DNA of 64,000 bases from assembly GCA_963845285.1 (NCBI GenBank), contig CAWJRO010000006.1:59286-123285 (forward strand), written 5' to 3'. Position 1 is the stretch's first letter; the number at the start of each line of letters is the position of its first letter. The position numbers and the translations under genes were made by a program. This DNA comes from Methanobacterium_C sp963845285 (GTDB lineage Archaea > Methanobacteriota > Methanobacteria > Methanobacteriales > Methanobacteriaceae). Of the stretch, positions 45,745 through 55,147 are shown piece by piece. Below the pieces are notes generated by a model. It made no database searches. It saw only the letters and a list, made by a program, of their open reading frames with translations, and was not told where the DNA came from.

Positions 45745-46236
45745 ATGTATTTGAATGGTGAAGCATTAGTTGGAGACGGAAATGAAGTTGCACATATAGA
45801 TCTTTTAATAGGAGATAAAGAGGGAACTATTGGGCAGGCATTTGCAAACGCACTTGCAAATCAGGTTGAAAAACATACCCCACTTTTTGCTTTAGTCGCA
45901 CCAAACATAGTCTGCAAACCCATAACCATGATACTGCCAAAGGTAAGCATCAAAAATATGGAAGATGCAACCAGAATATTTGGACCGGCACAAAAAGCCG
46001 TTGCAATGGCTGTTGCAGATTCTGTTGAAAAGGGAATAATTCCAAAGGATATAGTTGAAGATACCTGTATTCTGTGCGGTGTTTTCATTCACCCTGCAGC
46101 CAGGGACCCCTACAAGATTTATCAGTACAACTACGAAGCAACAGAACTGGCAATAAAAAGGGCTTTCAACAAAGAACCATCTGTGGATGAAATAATAAGT
46201 AAAAAAGATTCTGCAGGACATCCATTCTATAGATAA
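45745..46236 (+). CDS. fae: Formaldehyde-activating enzyme homologue
   Basis: 163 residues that match Fae closely: YLNGEALVGDGNEVAHIDL with the catalytic histidine, FANALANQVEKHTPLFAL, KPITMILPKVSIKNM and FGPAQKAVAMAVADSVE. Fae condenses formaldehyde with tetrahydromethanopterin to methylene-H4MPT. It is the stand-alone form, not the Fae-Hps fusion. ATG 45745 is chosen from GAGGCG eight bases upstream. In a CO2-reducing methanogen it may detoxify formaldehyde. Confidence 0.93.
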   Translation: MYLNGEALVGDGNEVAHIDLLIGDKEGTIGQAFANALANQVEKHTPLFALVAPNIVCKPITMILPKVSIKNMEDATRIFGPAQKAVAMAVADSVEKGIIPKDIVEDTCILCGVFIHPAARDPYKIYQYNYEATELAIKRAFNKEPSVDEIISKKDSAGHPFYR

Positions 46237-46610
46237 ATCCATTAACACCTTAATTTGGTTAAAAATTAATTTTTTAATTTTTTGAAGTTCCAATTCGTTA
46301 AAGAATAATCTAAATTTAACTAATTTACCTAAACTACCACCTTAAAACATCAACTTGATACGTGCTAAAAATAGTCTTTGATTAAAACTAGTTTTAAATT
46401 GTTTTGAGTATTTAGAATCCAGAAGTTGTCCCATAATTCAAAATTTACAAAAAAATAAGGATAAATAAACCTTTAAATTCAAAAATAAGCAAAATTATAT
46501 ATGTTACAAATAATTATGAGACAGTCTCTCCATTTAAAAAAATAGCTATTATCCAAATATTACTTATATAATTTTTAACAATCTAAAAAGATTAAAGAAG
46601 GTTTTTTGAG
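46237..46610. other. Intergenic stretch with one MITE-A copy
   Basis: About 370 bp between the converging fae and PRC-barrel genes. Apart from MITE-A copy 9 it is AT-rich and I see nothing else. Confidence 0.5.
46422..46528 (+). mobile_element. MITE-A copy 9
   Basis: Ends GAAGTTGTCCCATAATTC and AATTATGAGACAGTCTC; the interior AAAAAAATAAGGATAAATAA is typical of the family. Confidence 0.85.
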
Positions 46611-46883
46611 TTATTCTGAAATTATTATAAACTCCCCAACCTTCTCAACTTTGCCAAAAGGTACTAAGATCATGTCTCCCTTTTTCTTTGCACCTTTAAC
46701 ATGTACGTTCCGACCTTTTTCCACTTTTATAACAACATCAGTTATTTTACCAGTTTTACCGTTTATCATGAGCTCTTCAAGTTCTCCAAGTATACGTGCA
46801 TTGTTTGTTGCAACTTGATATCCCTTGATCTCACTCCAGACCTTTTCTTCCCCTTTAATGAGTTTCCTCTCTTCAACAACCAT
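46611..46883 (-). CDS. PRC-barrel domain protein
   Basis: 90 residues with a PRC-barrel pattern: EIKGYQVATNNARILGELEE, then GKITDVVIKVEKG and a DMILVPFGKVEKVGEFIII end. PRC-barrels of this size occur widely in methanogens and may bind RNA or proteins. AGGTGATA precedes the ATG. It starts 18 bp after the cobY stop, so it is probably co-transcribed with cobY. Confidence 0.8.
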   Translation of the reverse strand: MVVEERKLIKGEEKVWSEIKGYQVATNNARILGELEELMINGKTGKITDVVIKVEKGRNVHVKGAKKKGDMILVPFGKVEKVGEFIIISE

Positions 46884-46901
46884 ATTATCACCTGAAAATT
46901 T

Positions 46902-47504
46902 TCACTTACGAGTTTTCCTCAAAAGTTCCTCTAAAATCATTATGTCGTTACAGCTATTAATATTTAAGGCCAACTCAATCTTTGTTATTGTCAGAATTTC
47001 CTCATTTTGTTGCTTGTCTGTACTTCTTAATATATTTAATCCAGATGGAACCAGATCTCCGAATAATATACTGGGTTTCAAACCATATTCTGCAAAAATT
47101 TCAGCTGGAACAGCCACACACATAGCAGGCTTATCACATTTTTCATATTCTGAAAGGATATAATCTAGTGTTTCACTTTGAATAAGCGGCAAATCCGAAG
47201 TTATTGTAAGTATTATTTGATTTTCATCTTTAAAATCAAGATTAGAAATTGCAAATCCCAGATCATCCACGTAACCTTTGCCTGGCGTTTTAATTGTCCT
47301 GATTCCAAGATCTTCAATAAATTCAACTGTTCGAGGAGTGTAGGGACTTGTCGCAACAACGATATCATCAACCCTGCCAGCATGCATCAACGCATCAATT
47401 ACACGCTGAATCATTGGAACTCCTCCAACATTTATCAGGGGTTTTTCTCCTTTTAATTCCATCCTGGTGCCCTTTCCACCAGCCATTATTAAAGCTGTTA
47501 CCAT
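46902..47504 (-). CDS. cobY: GTP:adenosylcobinamide-phosphate guanylyltransferase
   Basis: 200 residues of the archaeal CobY type, which activates adenosylcobinamide phosphate with GTP before CobS acts. The nucleotide-binding start is MVTALIMAGGKGTRM, followed by EKPLINVGG, IVVATSPYTPRT, TPGKGYVDDL and a LVPSGLNIL motif. ATG 47504 has GGAGAAG eight bases upstream; the ORF extends ten codons further without support. A MobA-type enzyme is less likely given TSPYTP and GKGY(V/I)(D/E)DL. Confidence 0.92.
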   Translation of the reverse strand: MVTALIMAGGKGTRMELKGEKPLINVGGVPMIQRVIDALMHAGRVDDIVVATSPYTPRTVEFIEDLGIRTIKTPGKGYVDDLGFAISNLDFKDENQIILTITSDLPLIQSETLDYILSEYEKCDKPAMCVAVPAEIFAEYGLKPSILFGDLVPSGLNILRSTDKQQNEEILTITKIELALNINSCNDIMILEELLRKTRK

Positions 47505-47854
47505 TTTAAAAACTTCTCCAGATTTAAAGCTCATAAAACTCTACAATTTAACTTTTTAATCGTAAGGTTTATATACTGATTTTCATAATATAAGATTCTC
47601 GATATAATTATATATAAAACATGAAGTTAAGAGATGATTAAGAGATTACTTTTAATAGTGTAAAAGAGTTGATTTAAAAAGAATATTAAGTAAAGATCGT
47701 ACCAAGATCAGGTATTGGTACTAAAATAAAAGAAACACTAAAAATAGCTTAAAAGATTTTTTTTGGATTTCTTCTGATTTATCAGCTAATAAATTTATCT
47801 AAGTTAAAATTAGATCATCAAAGATTAAACAACAGAGATCATGTGGTGATATCA
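47505..47854. other. Intergenic stretch between divergent genes
   Basis: About 350 bp between cobY and htpX, AT-rich. It should carry both promoters; no gene or RNA seen. Confidence 0.5.
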
Positions 47855-48712
47855 ATGTTTGAAAATGTTAAAACTGTACTTTTACTCACCGTGCTCACAT
47901 TTTTATTTATGGGCATAGGTTACTTTGTAGGATCCTTATTTGGACTGGGAAGCTTAGGGGCATTACTAGCTCTGTTACTGGCTGCAGTATTGAATTTCTC
48001 ATCTTACTTCTTCTCAGACAGAATTGTGCTCAGAATGTACAATGCAAAGATGGTCTCAGAGCAGGAAGCTCCAGTTCTCCATTCAATAGTCTCAGAACTT
48101 GCAATGAATGCAGGCATTCCAAAGCCACAGGTTGCAATAGTTGAAAATGCAACTCCAAACGCATTTGCAACGGGTAGAAACCCAGATAATGCAGTTGTAG
48201 CGGCCACAACAGGAATATTGAACCTTTTAAATAAAGATGAACTTGAAGGTGTTCTAGCTCACGAACTTACACATGTTAAAAATAGAGATATTTTAATAAG
48301 TTCGGTTGCAGCAACGATAGCAGGGGCAATTGTATGGATCGCCAATTTTGCACAGTTTTTCGCATTCTTAGGTGGTGGGGGAAACAACGATGATATTGGA
48401 GGAATTGTTGGGCTGATACTCATGAGCATACTTGCACCAATCGCCGCCACAATTATACAGCTTGCAATAAGCAGATCAAGGGAATTCAAAGCAGATGAAG
48501 GAGGGGCAAGAATCTCAGGCAAACCATGGGCACTTGCAAGAGCACTTCGAAAACTTGAAATGGGGATAAATGCAAGGCCAATGGATGCAAATCCTTCAAC
48601 AGCCCACATGTTCATAGCAAACCCATTCGGAGGAAGGGGTAAAAGTATTGCAAAACTCTTCTCAACCCATCCCCCAATGAACGAAAGGATAAAAAGATTA
48701 GAGGAAATGTAA
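47855..48712 (+). CDS. htpX: Membrane zinc protease HtpX
   Basis: 285 residues of the M48 family. Two N-terminal membrane segments are followed by AHELTHVKNRD (zinc ligands and catalytic Glu), two further hydrophobic segments, and the third ligand in SREFKADEGGAR. The C-terminus has STHPPMNERIKRL. It degrades damaged membrane proteins. ATG 47855 is preceded by GTGGTGAT. Confidence 0.95.
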   Translation: MFENVKTVLLLTVLTFLFMGIGYFVGSLFGLGSLGALLALLLAAVLNFSSYFFSDRIVLRMYNAKMVSEQEAPVLHSIVSELAMNAGIPKPQVAIVENATPNAFATGRNPDNAVVAATTGILNLLNKDELEGVLAHELTHVKNRDILISSVAATIAGAIVWIANFAQFFAFLGGGGNNDDIGGIVGLILMSILAPIAATIIQLAISRSREFKADEGGARISGKPWALARALRKLEMGINARPMDANPSTAHMFIANPFGGRGKSIAKLFSTHPPMNERIKRLEEM

Positions 48713-49157
48713 GTTCTTCTAATTTTTTAATTTTTTTATTTTATCTAATTTTCTGAATCTTTAAATCCTTTTTATGCTTAATTTATCGTTGTATTCTATT
48801 TTTACCCTGTTTTTTTCTATTTTTTTAGAAAATAAAAGTTTTTTTATAAATTTTTAAAATAAATTTGAATTTTAAAATAAATTGAATAACTCTTAAAATA
48901 ACTCATTTATAAAAGAAGTAACTGCAAAAATAGCTAAAAAATAGCTAAAAAATAGTCAATAATGTTTAATAATATTTATTTTTTCTTTAAAAATTGGGGC
49001 TAAACAAAGAAAAAAATTTATAACATGAATTAATAGGCTGTCCCATAGTTCAGAATTTGCAAAAAATAAGGATAAATAAAGCTTTAAATCCAAAAATAAG
49101 CAAAATTATATATGTTAAAAGTAATTATGAGACAGCCTCTTAAAAATAAAAAAATAT
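48713..49157. other. Intergenic stretch with one MITE-A copy
   Basis: About 445 bp between converging genes. It holds MITE-A copy 10, ending 19 bp from the stop of the next gene. The rest is AT-rich with a duplicated AAAAATAGCT near 48930; no gene seen. Confidence 0.5.
49034..49139 (+). mobile_element. MITE-A copy 10
   Basis: Ends TAGGCTGTCCCATAG and AATTATGAGACAGCCTC; nearly the same as copy 1. Confidence 0.85.
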
Positions 49158-50627
49158 TTACTTCTGATTTTGCAGCTTCCTTCTCTGGCCGAGTATACAT
49201 GCACCACCCTGTTTACCTCCAATTGGAACATGTGGAGTTCCCATGGAATTCATACACCGTGCCATAACCGCAGCACCCATCGCAAGGGCGTCTGATATGA
49301 ATATTGTGTTTTTGAAGTATTTTTGGACATATTCCAGTATCAACTCCGGTTTTTTGCCTGTTATACCTGCCCTTCCAGTTACTCCAAGCATTGATCCATC
49401 CTCTATAACCCCCTCATCAAAGGCCTCTTCAACCAGTCTCTTCACCACCAGGGCACTCACATGATCCAGCGTTGCAAATAAAGTGTGTATACCTGCACTC
49501 TCATAGATTTCGTGACCTAACCGGGTTAATTCAGGGATCTCATCCCCATTTTTACCCACGTCACAGCCTATTAAAGTTGTACCTGCAGCATATGCTGCTT
49601 TAGGATCTACAGGCACAGTTCCAAATCTATCACGCCCTTCTGGAACTTTTCTTATGTCAACGTAGTTATGAGCCTCTTCAGCAAATTTCTTGGCAGCTTT
49701 CCAATTTGCACCTTTTATTATGTCCCTTTTGTAAAGGTCCAGAGCTGCGCCCCCTCGTTTGTCAACCATTTCTGTTCCACGGATTATGGAGTCTGAAATT
49801 CCCCCTGCCAGTCCACAGAAGTTTCCTATTGTACGGGCGTAGGGCTCATCATTGTTTGTTATACGACCAGCAAGGGTTGTACCAAAGTCCATTGAGACAC
49901 ATGGGTTTCTAAAGTCCATTTTAGTCCATTTAGCCCCTATTTTTATACCTGCAGTTACGAGTTCTCCTTCCATCTCGTTGGCAACCACTGATTTTCCTGT
50001 TGGAGGCAGCACACTTGCAACAGCACCGTCAAATATGATCTTATCAATCATGGTGTAGTCCTGCAATCGTTTTGGGAAGTTGTCCCTTGACATTGCAGGG
50101 GCCATCTTCCTCGGTGGTATACCCGCCTCGAGGCAACCGTTTGCAAGGGCAATTATAAGGTCACCTACCTCCTTTAAACTTGCAAATCCTGCTGTAACTC
50201 CTGTTGAACGAACAACAAAATCCAGATCCTTTTCTATGTCAACATTGGCTCTTTTTAAGGATTCATGTATGGTTTCCCTGACCATTTCCGATACAGATTC
50301 TTTGGTCAGCTCAACTTCCCACACTGTTTCACCAAATACTTTCTCACCCTTTTTAGGCTGCCTTATATCACGGGTCATTTTCACTGTCTTGTCCAGAAGA
50401 TATGTATGGCTTGTCCTCAGGTTTGTAGCTGTGAGTATGCATTTAGTTGTTGTGTTTCCCAGTTCCACCGAAGCCACCACGTAGTAAGTGTCCGGCTTCA
50501 TTGATAAGCCTGAGCCAACTGTTTTTTTCATGTAAGATGTTGATTTTATATCTTCAATAGATACATACTTGCTTTTCGCCATAATTGGCTTAGAATTGAT
50601 ACTGAATAATTTACCAAAACGTGACAA
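49158..50627 (-). CDS. Methanogenesis marker 14-like ASKHA ATPase
   Basis: 489 residues with an ASKHA (actin/hexokinase-like) nucleotide-binding start, VASVELGNTTTKCILTATNL, and a second phosphate motif CVSMDFGTTLAGRI at the middle. The cysteine-bearing end is GGKQGGACILGQRR. It matches the methanogen-specific DUF2114 / methanogenesis marker 14 family, whose function is unknown; ATPases of this fold often activate corrinoid or iron-sulfur proteins. The start appears to be TTG 50627, with GGAGGG upstream; an ATG 15 codons later is possible. Confidence 0.75.
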   Translation of the reverse strand: MSRFGKLFSINSKPIMAKSKYVSIEDIKSTSYMKKTVGSGLSMKPDTYYVVASVELGNTTTKCILTATNLRTSHTYLLDKTVKMTRDIRQPKKGEKVFGETVWEVELTKESVSEMVRETIHESLKRANVDIEKDLDFVVRSTGVTAGFASLKEVGDLIIALANGCLEAGIPPRKMAPAMSRDNFPKRLQDYTMIDKIIFDGAVASVLPPTGKSVVANEMEGELVTAGIKIGAKWTKMDFRNPCVSMDFGTTLAGRITNNDEPYARTIGNFCGLAGGISDSIIRGTEMVDKRGGAALDLYKRDIIKGANWKAAKKFAEEAHNYVDIRKVPEGRDRFGTVPVDPKAAYAAGTTLIGCDVGKNGDEIPELTRLGHEIYESAGIHTLFATLDHVSALVVKRLVEEAFDEGVIEDGSMLGVTGRAGITGKKPELILEYVQKYFKNTIFISDALAMGAAVMARCMNSMGTPHVPIGGKQGGACILGQRRKLQNQK

Positions 50628-50911
50628 AGGTAACCCTCCAAAATTAAATAGTTCTCTGAATATGGTTCAAATAAGGATAAATATAAATTTTGTGAAATAA
50701 TTTTTTTGAATTGTCCCATGGAATGACTAAAAACTTAAATTTTAAATAAATATCTCAAATTATTAAAAGAAATAAAAATAGAATGTTTTGTTTAAAAAAT
50801 AAAAAAATAATTAAACTGCAGAATTTTTGTTCCGCAATTACATTTTTCCCTAATTTTTCCAAATTCAAATCTAAATTTGTGTTTAGTCATATCTTAGATT
50901 TTTTCCGTATT

Positions 50912-52255
50912 TTAACCCAAAAATGGCACTGCAATTGTCAGTAAGACTATTATAGTTAAAATAATACCTATCACAACCATAGGCACACCTGCTTTCAAAA
51001 TCTCTTTAATGTTAATGTAACCCGTCCCATATGCCATTGCAACTGTCGGATCTGCCATAGGAAACATGAATGACAATGAACAAGCAATTGCTACAGGCAC
51101 AGCATAAATACCAATCGGTTGACCCTGAGCAGAAGCCAAAGTCACAGCAATCGGCACCAAAATAGCTGAAAGTGCTATATTAGACATAACCTGCGTGAAA
51201 ATCACAGAAACAACCATCAGTAAGAGCATGATAATCAACGTTGAAGGATTACCTCCAAGCATACCAATTGCATCATGTATCAAATAATTAGCAGCCCCAG
51301 TATTCAAAAGCGCTGCTCCAAGAGCTAAAGCACCTCCAAAAAAGATGATTAATCCCCAGTCAATGTTCTTTTGAGCATCTTTCCAATCAATAACACCAGT
51401 TATGAAGTACAATGCAGCACCAATAAGCGCCACTGAATAACTGTCAATACCAGTAATACCCGTTGTAACCCAAAGACCAATGGTGAAAAACAAAATAACA
51501 GCCGTTATTTTCTCAGTTCTACTTATAGACCCCAACTTACTCAATGTGTTGGTCAAAGTTTCCTTACCACCTATAATACCCTCAACCTCCGGAGGGAACA
51601 CCCATTGCAATGTCTTCCAAATAACAAAAAGCATTACAATCGACAGAGGAAATCCAAAGACCATCCAGTTAGCAAAAGGTAAATGCGTATAAGCTGCAGC
51701 CATCAGGTTCGGTGCAGTTCCAATTTCTGTTCCAAATCCACCTGCAAGAGAACCATAAGAAGCACCTAAAACCATTGCCTTAGCAAAGTTACTGTTACCA
51801 TTATGAGCATCCTTCACACCCATCAAAGGAATGATCTCCTTAATGATAGGGAGTAACATTGCAAAAGCCACAACATTCTCAATCCAAGCAGAAAGAATTC
51901 CTGTCGAAAAAATAGCAGCAAACAGACTCATACTAGGGCTCGTACCCAGTTTAGATAAAAGAAAATACGTGAAACGTTTTGCAAGTCCACTTTTACGAAT
52001 AGCCTCAGCCAGAATAAATCCACCAATCATTAAAAAGATAATAGGATTAGCAAATCCAACCGCCGCATTACTAAAACTCTCAATGCCCAGTAAAGGCAGG
52101 AGGAACATTATCATGATGGACGTCACAGCCAAATTAACAGTCTCACTAGCCCACATCACAATGGCAAAAACCAAAAGCGCAAGAGCAGCATGACCTGGAT
52201 AACTAAGACCACCCAAAGGAACCAACATAACCACTAAAAAAGCTAAAATAGCCAC
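50912..52255 (-). CDS. DASS-family (SLC13) anion symporter
   Basis: 447 residues with about 11-12 membrane segments. The family motifs SNAAVGFANPIIFLMIGG and a repeat-related ASYGSLAGGFGTEIGTAPN are present, as is the second half-repeat MSNIALSAILVPI. DASS proteins import dicarboxylates, sulfate or phosphate with sodium. The start is uncertain: no ATG precedes the first span. The only usual codon is GTG 52255, while in-frame sequence (KTDSDVNKKILGFV) continues 5' to a TAG behind a GGTGGGGG. The true N-terminus may be lost or use a rare codon. Confidence 0.82.
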   Translation of the reverse strand: MAILAFLVVMLVPLGGLSYPGHAALALLVFAIVMWASETVNLAVTSIMIMFLLPLLGIESFSNAAVGFANPIIFLMIGGFILAEAIRKSGLAKRFTYFLLSKLGTSPSMSLFAAIFSTGILSAWIENVVAFAMLLPIIKEIIPLMGVKDAHNGNSNFAKAMVLGASYGSLAGGFGTEIGTAPNLMAAAYTHLPFANWMVFGFPLSIVMLFVIWKTLQWVFPPEVEGIIGGKETLTNTLSKLGSISRTEKITAVILFFTIGLWVTTGITGIDSYSVALIGAALYFITGVIDWKDAQKNIDWGLIIFFGGALALGAALLNTGAANYLIHDAIGMLGGNPSTLIIMLLLMVVSVIFTQVMSNIALSAILVPIAVTLASAQGQPIGIYAVPVAIACSLSFMFPMADPTVAMAYGTGYINIKEILKAGVPMVVIGIILTIIVLLTIAVPFLG

Positions 52256-52977
52256 AACAAAACCAAGAATTTTTTTATTAACGTCTGAATCCGTTTTCTA
52301 TACCCCCACCTTTTTTTCTAGATAAAACACTCAATTTATTAAAATCGCTTACAATCCACAAAATCCAAATTAAATATTATTTAAAATAAACACATCAATT
52401 AACATTAGAGGATTACTCATTACCGGAAGTAAGTTACCTTCTACCACCATATAAATGTTTCTGAAAATTAAGATTTCTTTAGATTTTTAATTAATTTAAA
52501 AGTCTTAAACAACCATTTAACTATTTAACCCAAAAATCTTGACAAATTAACTCTAAAACCTTTTATAATTATAGTAACAGTCATTTTGTATCTTTTAATT
52601 AATTATTAGAATAGATTGTCTTATATCACATTGTATTTATAACTTTCTTTTCTGGATGTTTTAATGTCCTTTTTAATAAAAAAAATGTTTAAGTAACTTA
52701 AATTAAAATTAACAGAGTTATGGATTATTTTTAAAAAATACTCAAAAACATTGCAAATAATGGAATAATAGTTCAAAAAGATAGAATTGTATCCTAAACT
52801 AAAAGTTCATAGATCATAAATAAGATCTGTTTATTTTTAACAATAAAAATTTAATAACACTTCAACAATCATTTGAAAAACAAGCTAAAAATATTTAAAA
52901 AAAAATATGAAAGTTTATTGAAAAGAATTATTTGGCGACTTAAAGTCGCCCTTTTTTTTCTTTTATTTTTTTTGGTT
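52256..52977. other. Long intergenic stretch between the mtr operon and the DASS gene
   Basis: About 720 bp without a gene. It is very AT-rich. It should hold the DASS promoter; a GGTAACTTACTTCCGGTAA sequence (minus strand, 52420-52440) is the only G/C-rich block. The mtr 3' hairpin lies at its right end. Confidence 0.55.
52934..52950. terminator. Hairpin after the mtr operon
   Basis: GGCGACTTAAAGTCGCC is a perfect palindrome (7-bp arms with a 3-nt loop), followed on the plus strand by eight T residues. It lies 28 bp beyond the mtrH stop. On the minus transcript it would form a 3' hairpin preceded by an A-run and followed by AAATAATTC. Confidence 0.55.
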
Positions 52978-53922
52978 TTAGAGCAATTTAAAGAATGGAT
53001 GTGTTTCCACTGGCTCTGTTCCAATATCTTTTGCAGCTTCTGCCATGAATATATCTGCCATACCACATGCGGAGAATGCCATTCTTGCGTTCTCGATAGG
53101 TCCAATGAGCACAAAGTCTCCTCCAACAGCTATCTGCATAAGGTTGGATCCTACATCACAAACAGGCCATACCTTTTTCTTATTGTATTCATTTTCTTTT
53201 TTGAACCCTCTTAACCAGTCCCATGCTGATGGAACGTTATGTATACCGCTTCCTACTGGGTATCCCCATTTGCTTTTAACAGCAAAGGATGTTCTTAGAG
53301 CTGCACCTGCACCCTGACCGAGTGGTGTGATAGCAACGTCCATGAGAGGTTTGTCTATTCCACAGTCTTCTGCAGTTTTTAGAAGACCCTGGTCAAGCGC
53401 GTTTCCACCGTCTTCCCAGATTGAAATTTTACCGTCTACACCTGGTTCCATTGGGTTGAACCCAAGGACGATTGATGCTGAAATATCTGATTCTTTGAGT
53501 GCTGCAATTTCAGCAGCATCTGCAGACATGTTCAGGGAGTTGTATACTGCCCTGTCTCCTAAACCAACTTCTGATGCGTAGTTTGCACCTGCAACCCTTG
53601 CCTCTCCTGAGGTTGAGTCTATGAAAAATGGTGCGTCTGTAGCGTCGCCCACAAATTCCAAATATTTAACGATTGCTTCTGGTGTTGCACCGAATGTGTG
53701 CACGATGTGTGGGTTTCCAGTTAAATCAGACATTTCTTCCTGTGTTTTGATTAAAGCTTCTGCTTTTTCTTTGTCGAAAGTTCCTGCTTTCTCATCTTCG
53801 ATTATTTTATGTCCACCATAAAATATGGTTCCTGCTATGACAGTTGGATATTCACCAGGCTGTCCACCAATTTTAGTGCCAGCTATATCTAATACAACTT
53901 GTTCTTTGTCAAATCTAAACAT
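52978..53922 (-). CDS. mtrH: Methyl-H4MPT:coenzyme M methyltransferase subunit H
   Basis: 314 residues from ATG 53922, placed by AGGAGGA eight bases upstream; the longer reading to 53955 overlaps mtrG. MtrH is the soluble subunit that moves the methyl group from methyl-tetrahydromethanopterin to the corrinoid on MtrA. It begins MFRFDKEQVVLDIAGTKIGG, followed by a TIM-barrel with FIDSTSGEARVAGANYASE. Last gene of the operon. Confidence 0.97.
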   Translation of the reverse strand: MFRFDKEQVVLDIAGTKIGGQPGEYPTVIAGTIFYGGHKIIEDEKAGTFDKEKAEALIKTQEEMSDLTGNPHIVHTFGATPEAIVKYLEFVGDATDAPFFIDSTSGEARVAGANYASEVGLGDRAVYNSLNMSADAAEIAALKESDISASIVLGFNPMEPGVDGKISIWEDGGNALDQGLLKTAEDCGIDKPLMDVAITPLGQGAGAALRTSFAVKSKWGYPVGSGIHNVPSAWDWLRGFKKENEYNKKKVWPVCDVGSNLMQIAVGGDFVLIGPIENARMAFSACGMADIFMAEAAKDIGTEPVETHPFFKLL

Positions 53923-53941
53923 ACGTAATCCTCCTATAAAC

Positions 53942-54193
53942 TTAGACTCCGCCAAATGATGATAGGATCGCTCCTACTTTTACAACTTTGAAGGCCACAA
54001 ACAGGATTATTAGGCCTATTATTATACCGTATAAAATACCTATGTCCCTGCCTATTTGTTGACCCATTCTCTGAGAGGTTTCACCGTAGTCAAACTCGAC
54101 CTTTTTTTCTATGTCGTCAAGTTTTTCATTTATTTTGTTGTACTCATCTTCAGGGACTATAACTCGAGGTATAACATTTTTTTCTTCTGCCAT
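53942..54193 (-). CDS. mtrG: Methyltransferase subunit MtrG
   Basis: 83 residues; soluble helical N-terminus (DEYNKINEKLDDIEKKV) and one C-terminal membrane span (ILYGIIIGLIILFVAFKVV). It is a structural subunit of the Mtr complex, three bases after mtrF. Confidence 0.95.
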   Translation of the reverse strand: MAEEKNVIPRVIVPEDEYNKINEKLDDIEKKVEFDYGETSQRMGQQIGRDIGILYGIIIGLIILFVAFKVVKVGAILSSFGGV

Positions 54194-54196
54194 TGA

Positions 54197-54403
54197 TTAT
54201 GCCCCCCTCACCAATATCCATATTGCTGGTAAGCCTACGAGGAGCATTGCAAGTATAAATCCCATAGCCATACCATATATCCTTGTTGCTGTGAGACCTC
54301 CAAATAACCTCTGATCCCTACCAATTAACTGGGTACGATATTTTATATCTTTTACAGTGCTTTTAATTCCTCTAACATTTGGTTTGTTTGATAATATTAT
54401 CAT
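54197..54403 (-). CDS. mtrF: Methyltransferase subunit MtrF
   Basis: 68 residues with one C-terminal span (MAMGFILAMLLVGLPAIWIL). Its N-terminal half (KDIKYRTQLIGRDQRLFGGL) resembles the C-terminus of MtrA, as known for this pair. Confidence 0.95.
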   Translation of the reverse strand: MIILSNKPNVRGIKSTVKDIKYRTQLIGRDQRLFGGLTATRIYGMAMGFILAMLLVGLPAIWILVRGA

Positions 54404-54415
54404 ATAGAACCCCCA

Positions 54416-55135
54416 TTATTTCAATAGTAATATGGTTCCGAGAGTTAATATAAAGGCAAGACCAACAGCTATTCCCTGGACTTTTCCAGCGTACATACCT
54501 GCAAATATCCTTTGGTAAGAACCTACTGCTTTTACCTGAGTTTGTATGTTACGGATTCTTGCTTCAATTAACGCTGTTTCCGGGGCTACTGGTTTTACTT
54601 CTTCTCCTTCTTCCTCTTCGCCTTCTTCTTCGATCTCTATGACCATCGCTTCTTCTTCAAACGCACCGGGGTCCTTCTCAATACACTCTTTGATCTTAGA
54701 TGATATTGCCGCTGGATCTTCAACGTCAATCATCTCAACGAGTTCAAGCTGGTTTCGGAACCTTTCTATTCCCTCTTCAGGTATGTTCTCGACGTAAGGT
54801 ATTGCACCTGGAGCATCGATGATATTCTTCTTTTCAGGGTCTACTCCATTATCCATAAGAGCCCTCATTGTGGCACCAGTGATGTGGCCCTGAACCTCAG
54901 ATCCTGTAACTAAAAGGAAGCGTATGTTTGGGTTTGAGATTATGTTTGCTATGACCTTTTCCATACCCAAGTTCTCTGTGTGTAAAGGACCAGATATAGC
55001 GGCTCCTGCCTGTATCGGCATGTCAGCCATGTGTGAACCCAGTGTTACTACGCCCACAGGACTCTCAACATCGCCTACTTCGTAATCTCCAGTAACTGGC
55101 GGCCATCCTTCTGCTGCTGCTTTTTTTTCAGCCAT
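54416..55135 (-). CDS. mtrA: Methyltransferase corrinoid subunit MtrA
   Basis: 239 residues from ATG 55135, with GGAGGTG upstream; a GTG three codons earlier is the other option. MtrA carries the 5-hydroxybenzimidazolyl-cobamide. The cobalt-binding histidine lies in ISGPLHTENLG (about residue 45-55), in a fold with LLVTGSEVQGHITG and APGAIPYVEN. An acidic linker (EIEEEGEEEEGEE) and one C-terminal span follow. Confidence 0.96.
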   Translation of the reverse strand: MAEKKAAAEGWPPVTGDYEVGDVESPVGVVTLGSHMADMPIQAGAAISGPLHTENLGMEKVIANIISNPNIRFLLVTGSEVQGHITGATMRALMDNGVDPEKKNIIDAPGAIPYVENIPEEGIERFRNQLELVEMIDVEDPAAISSKIKECIEKDPGAFEEEAMVIEIEEEGEEEEGEEVKPVAPETALIEARIRNIQTQVKAVGSYQRIFAGMYAGKVQGIAVGLAFILTLGTILLLK

Positions 55136-55147
55136 GTAAAACACCTC

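Noticed and set aside
52873..53214. ORF across the mtr terminator and mtrH 3' end
   Set aside because: Overlaps mtrH and the hairpin. No start signal and no homology recognised.
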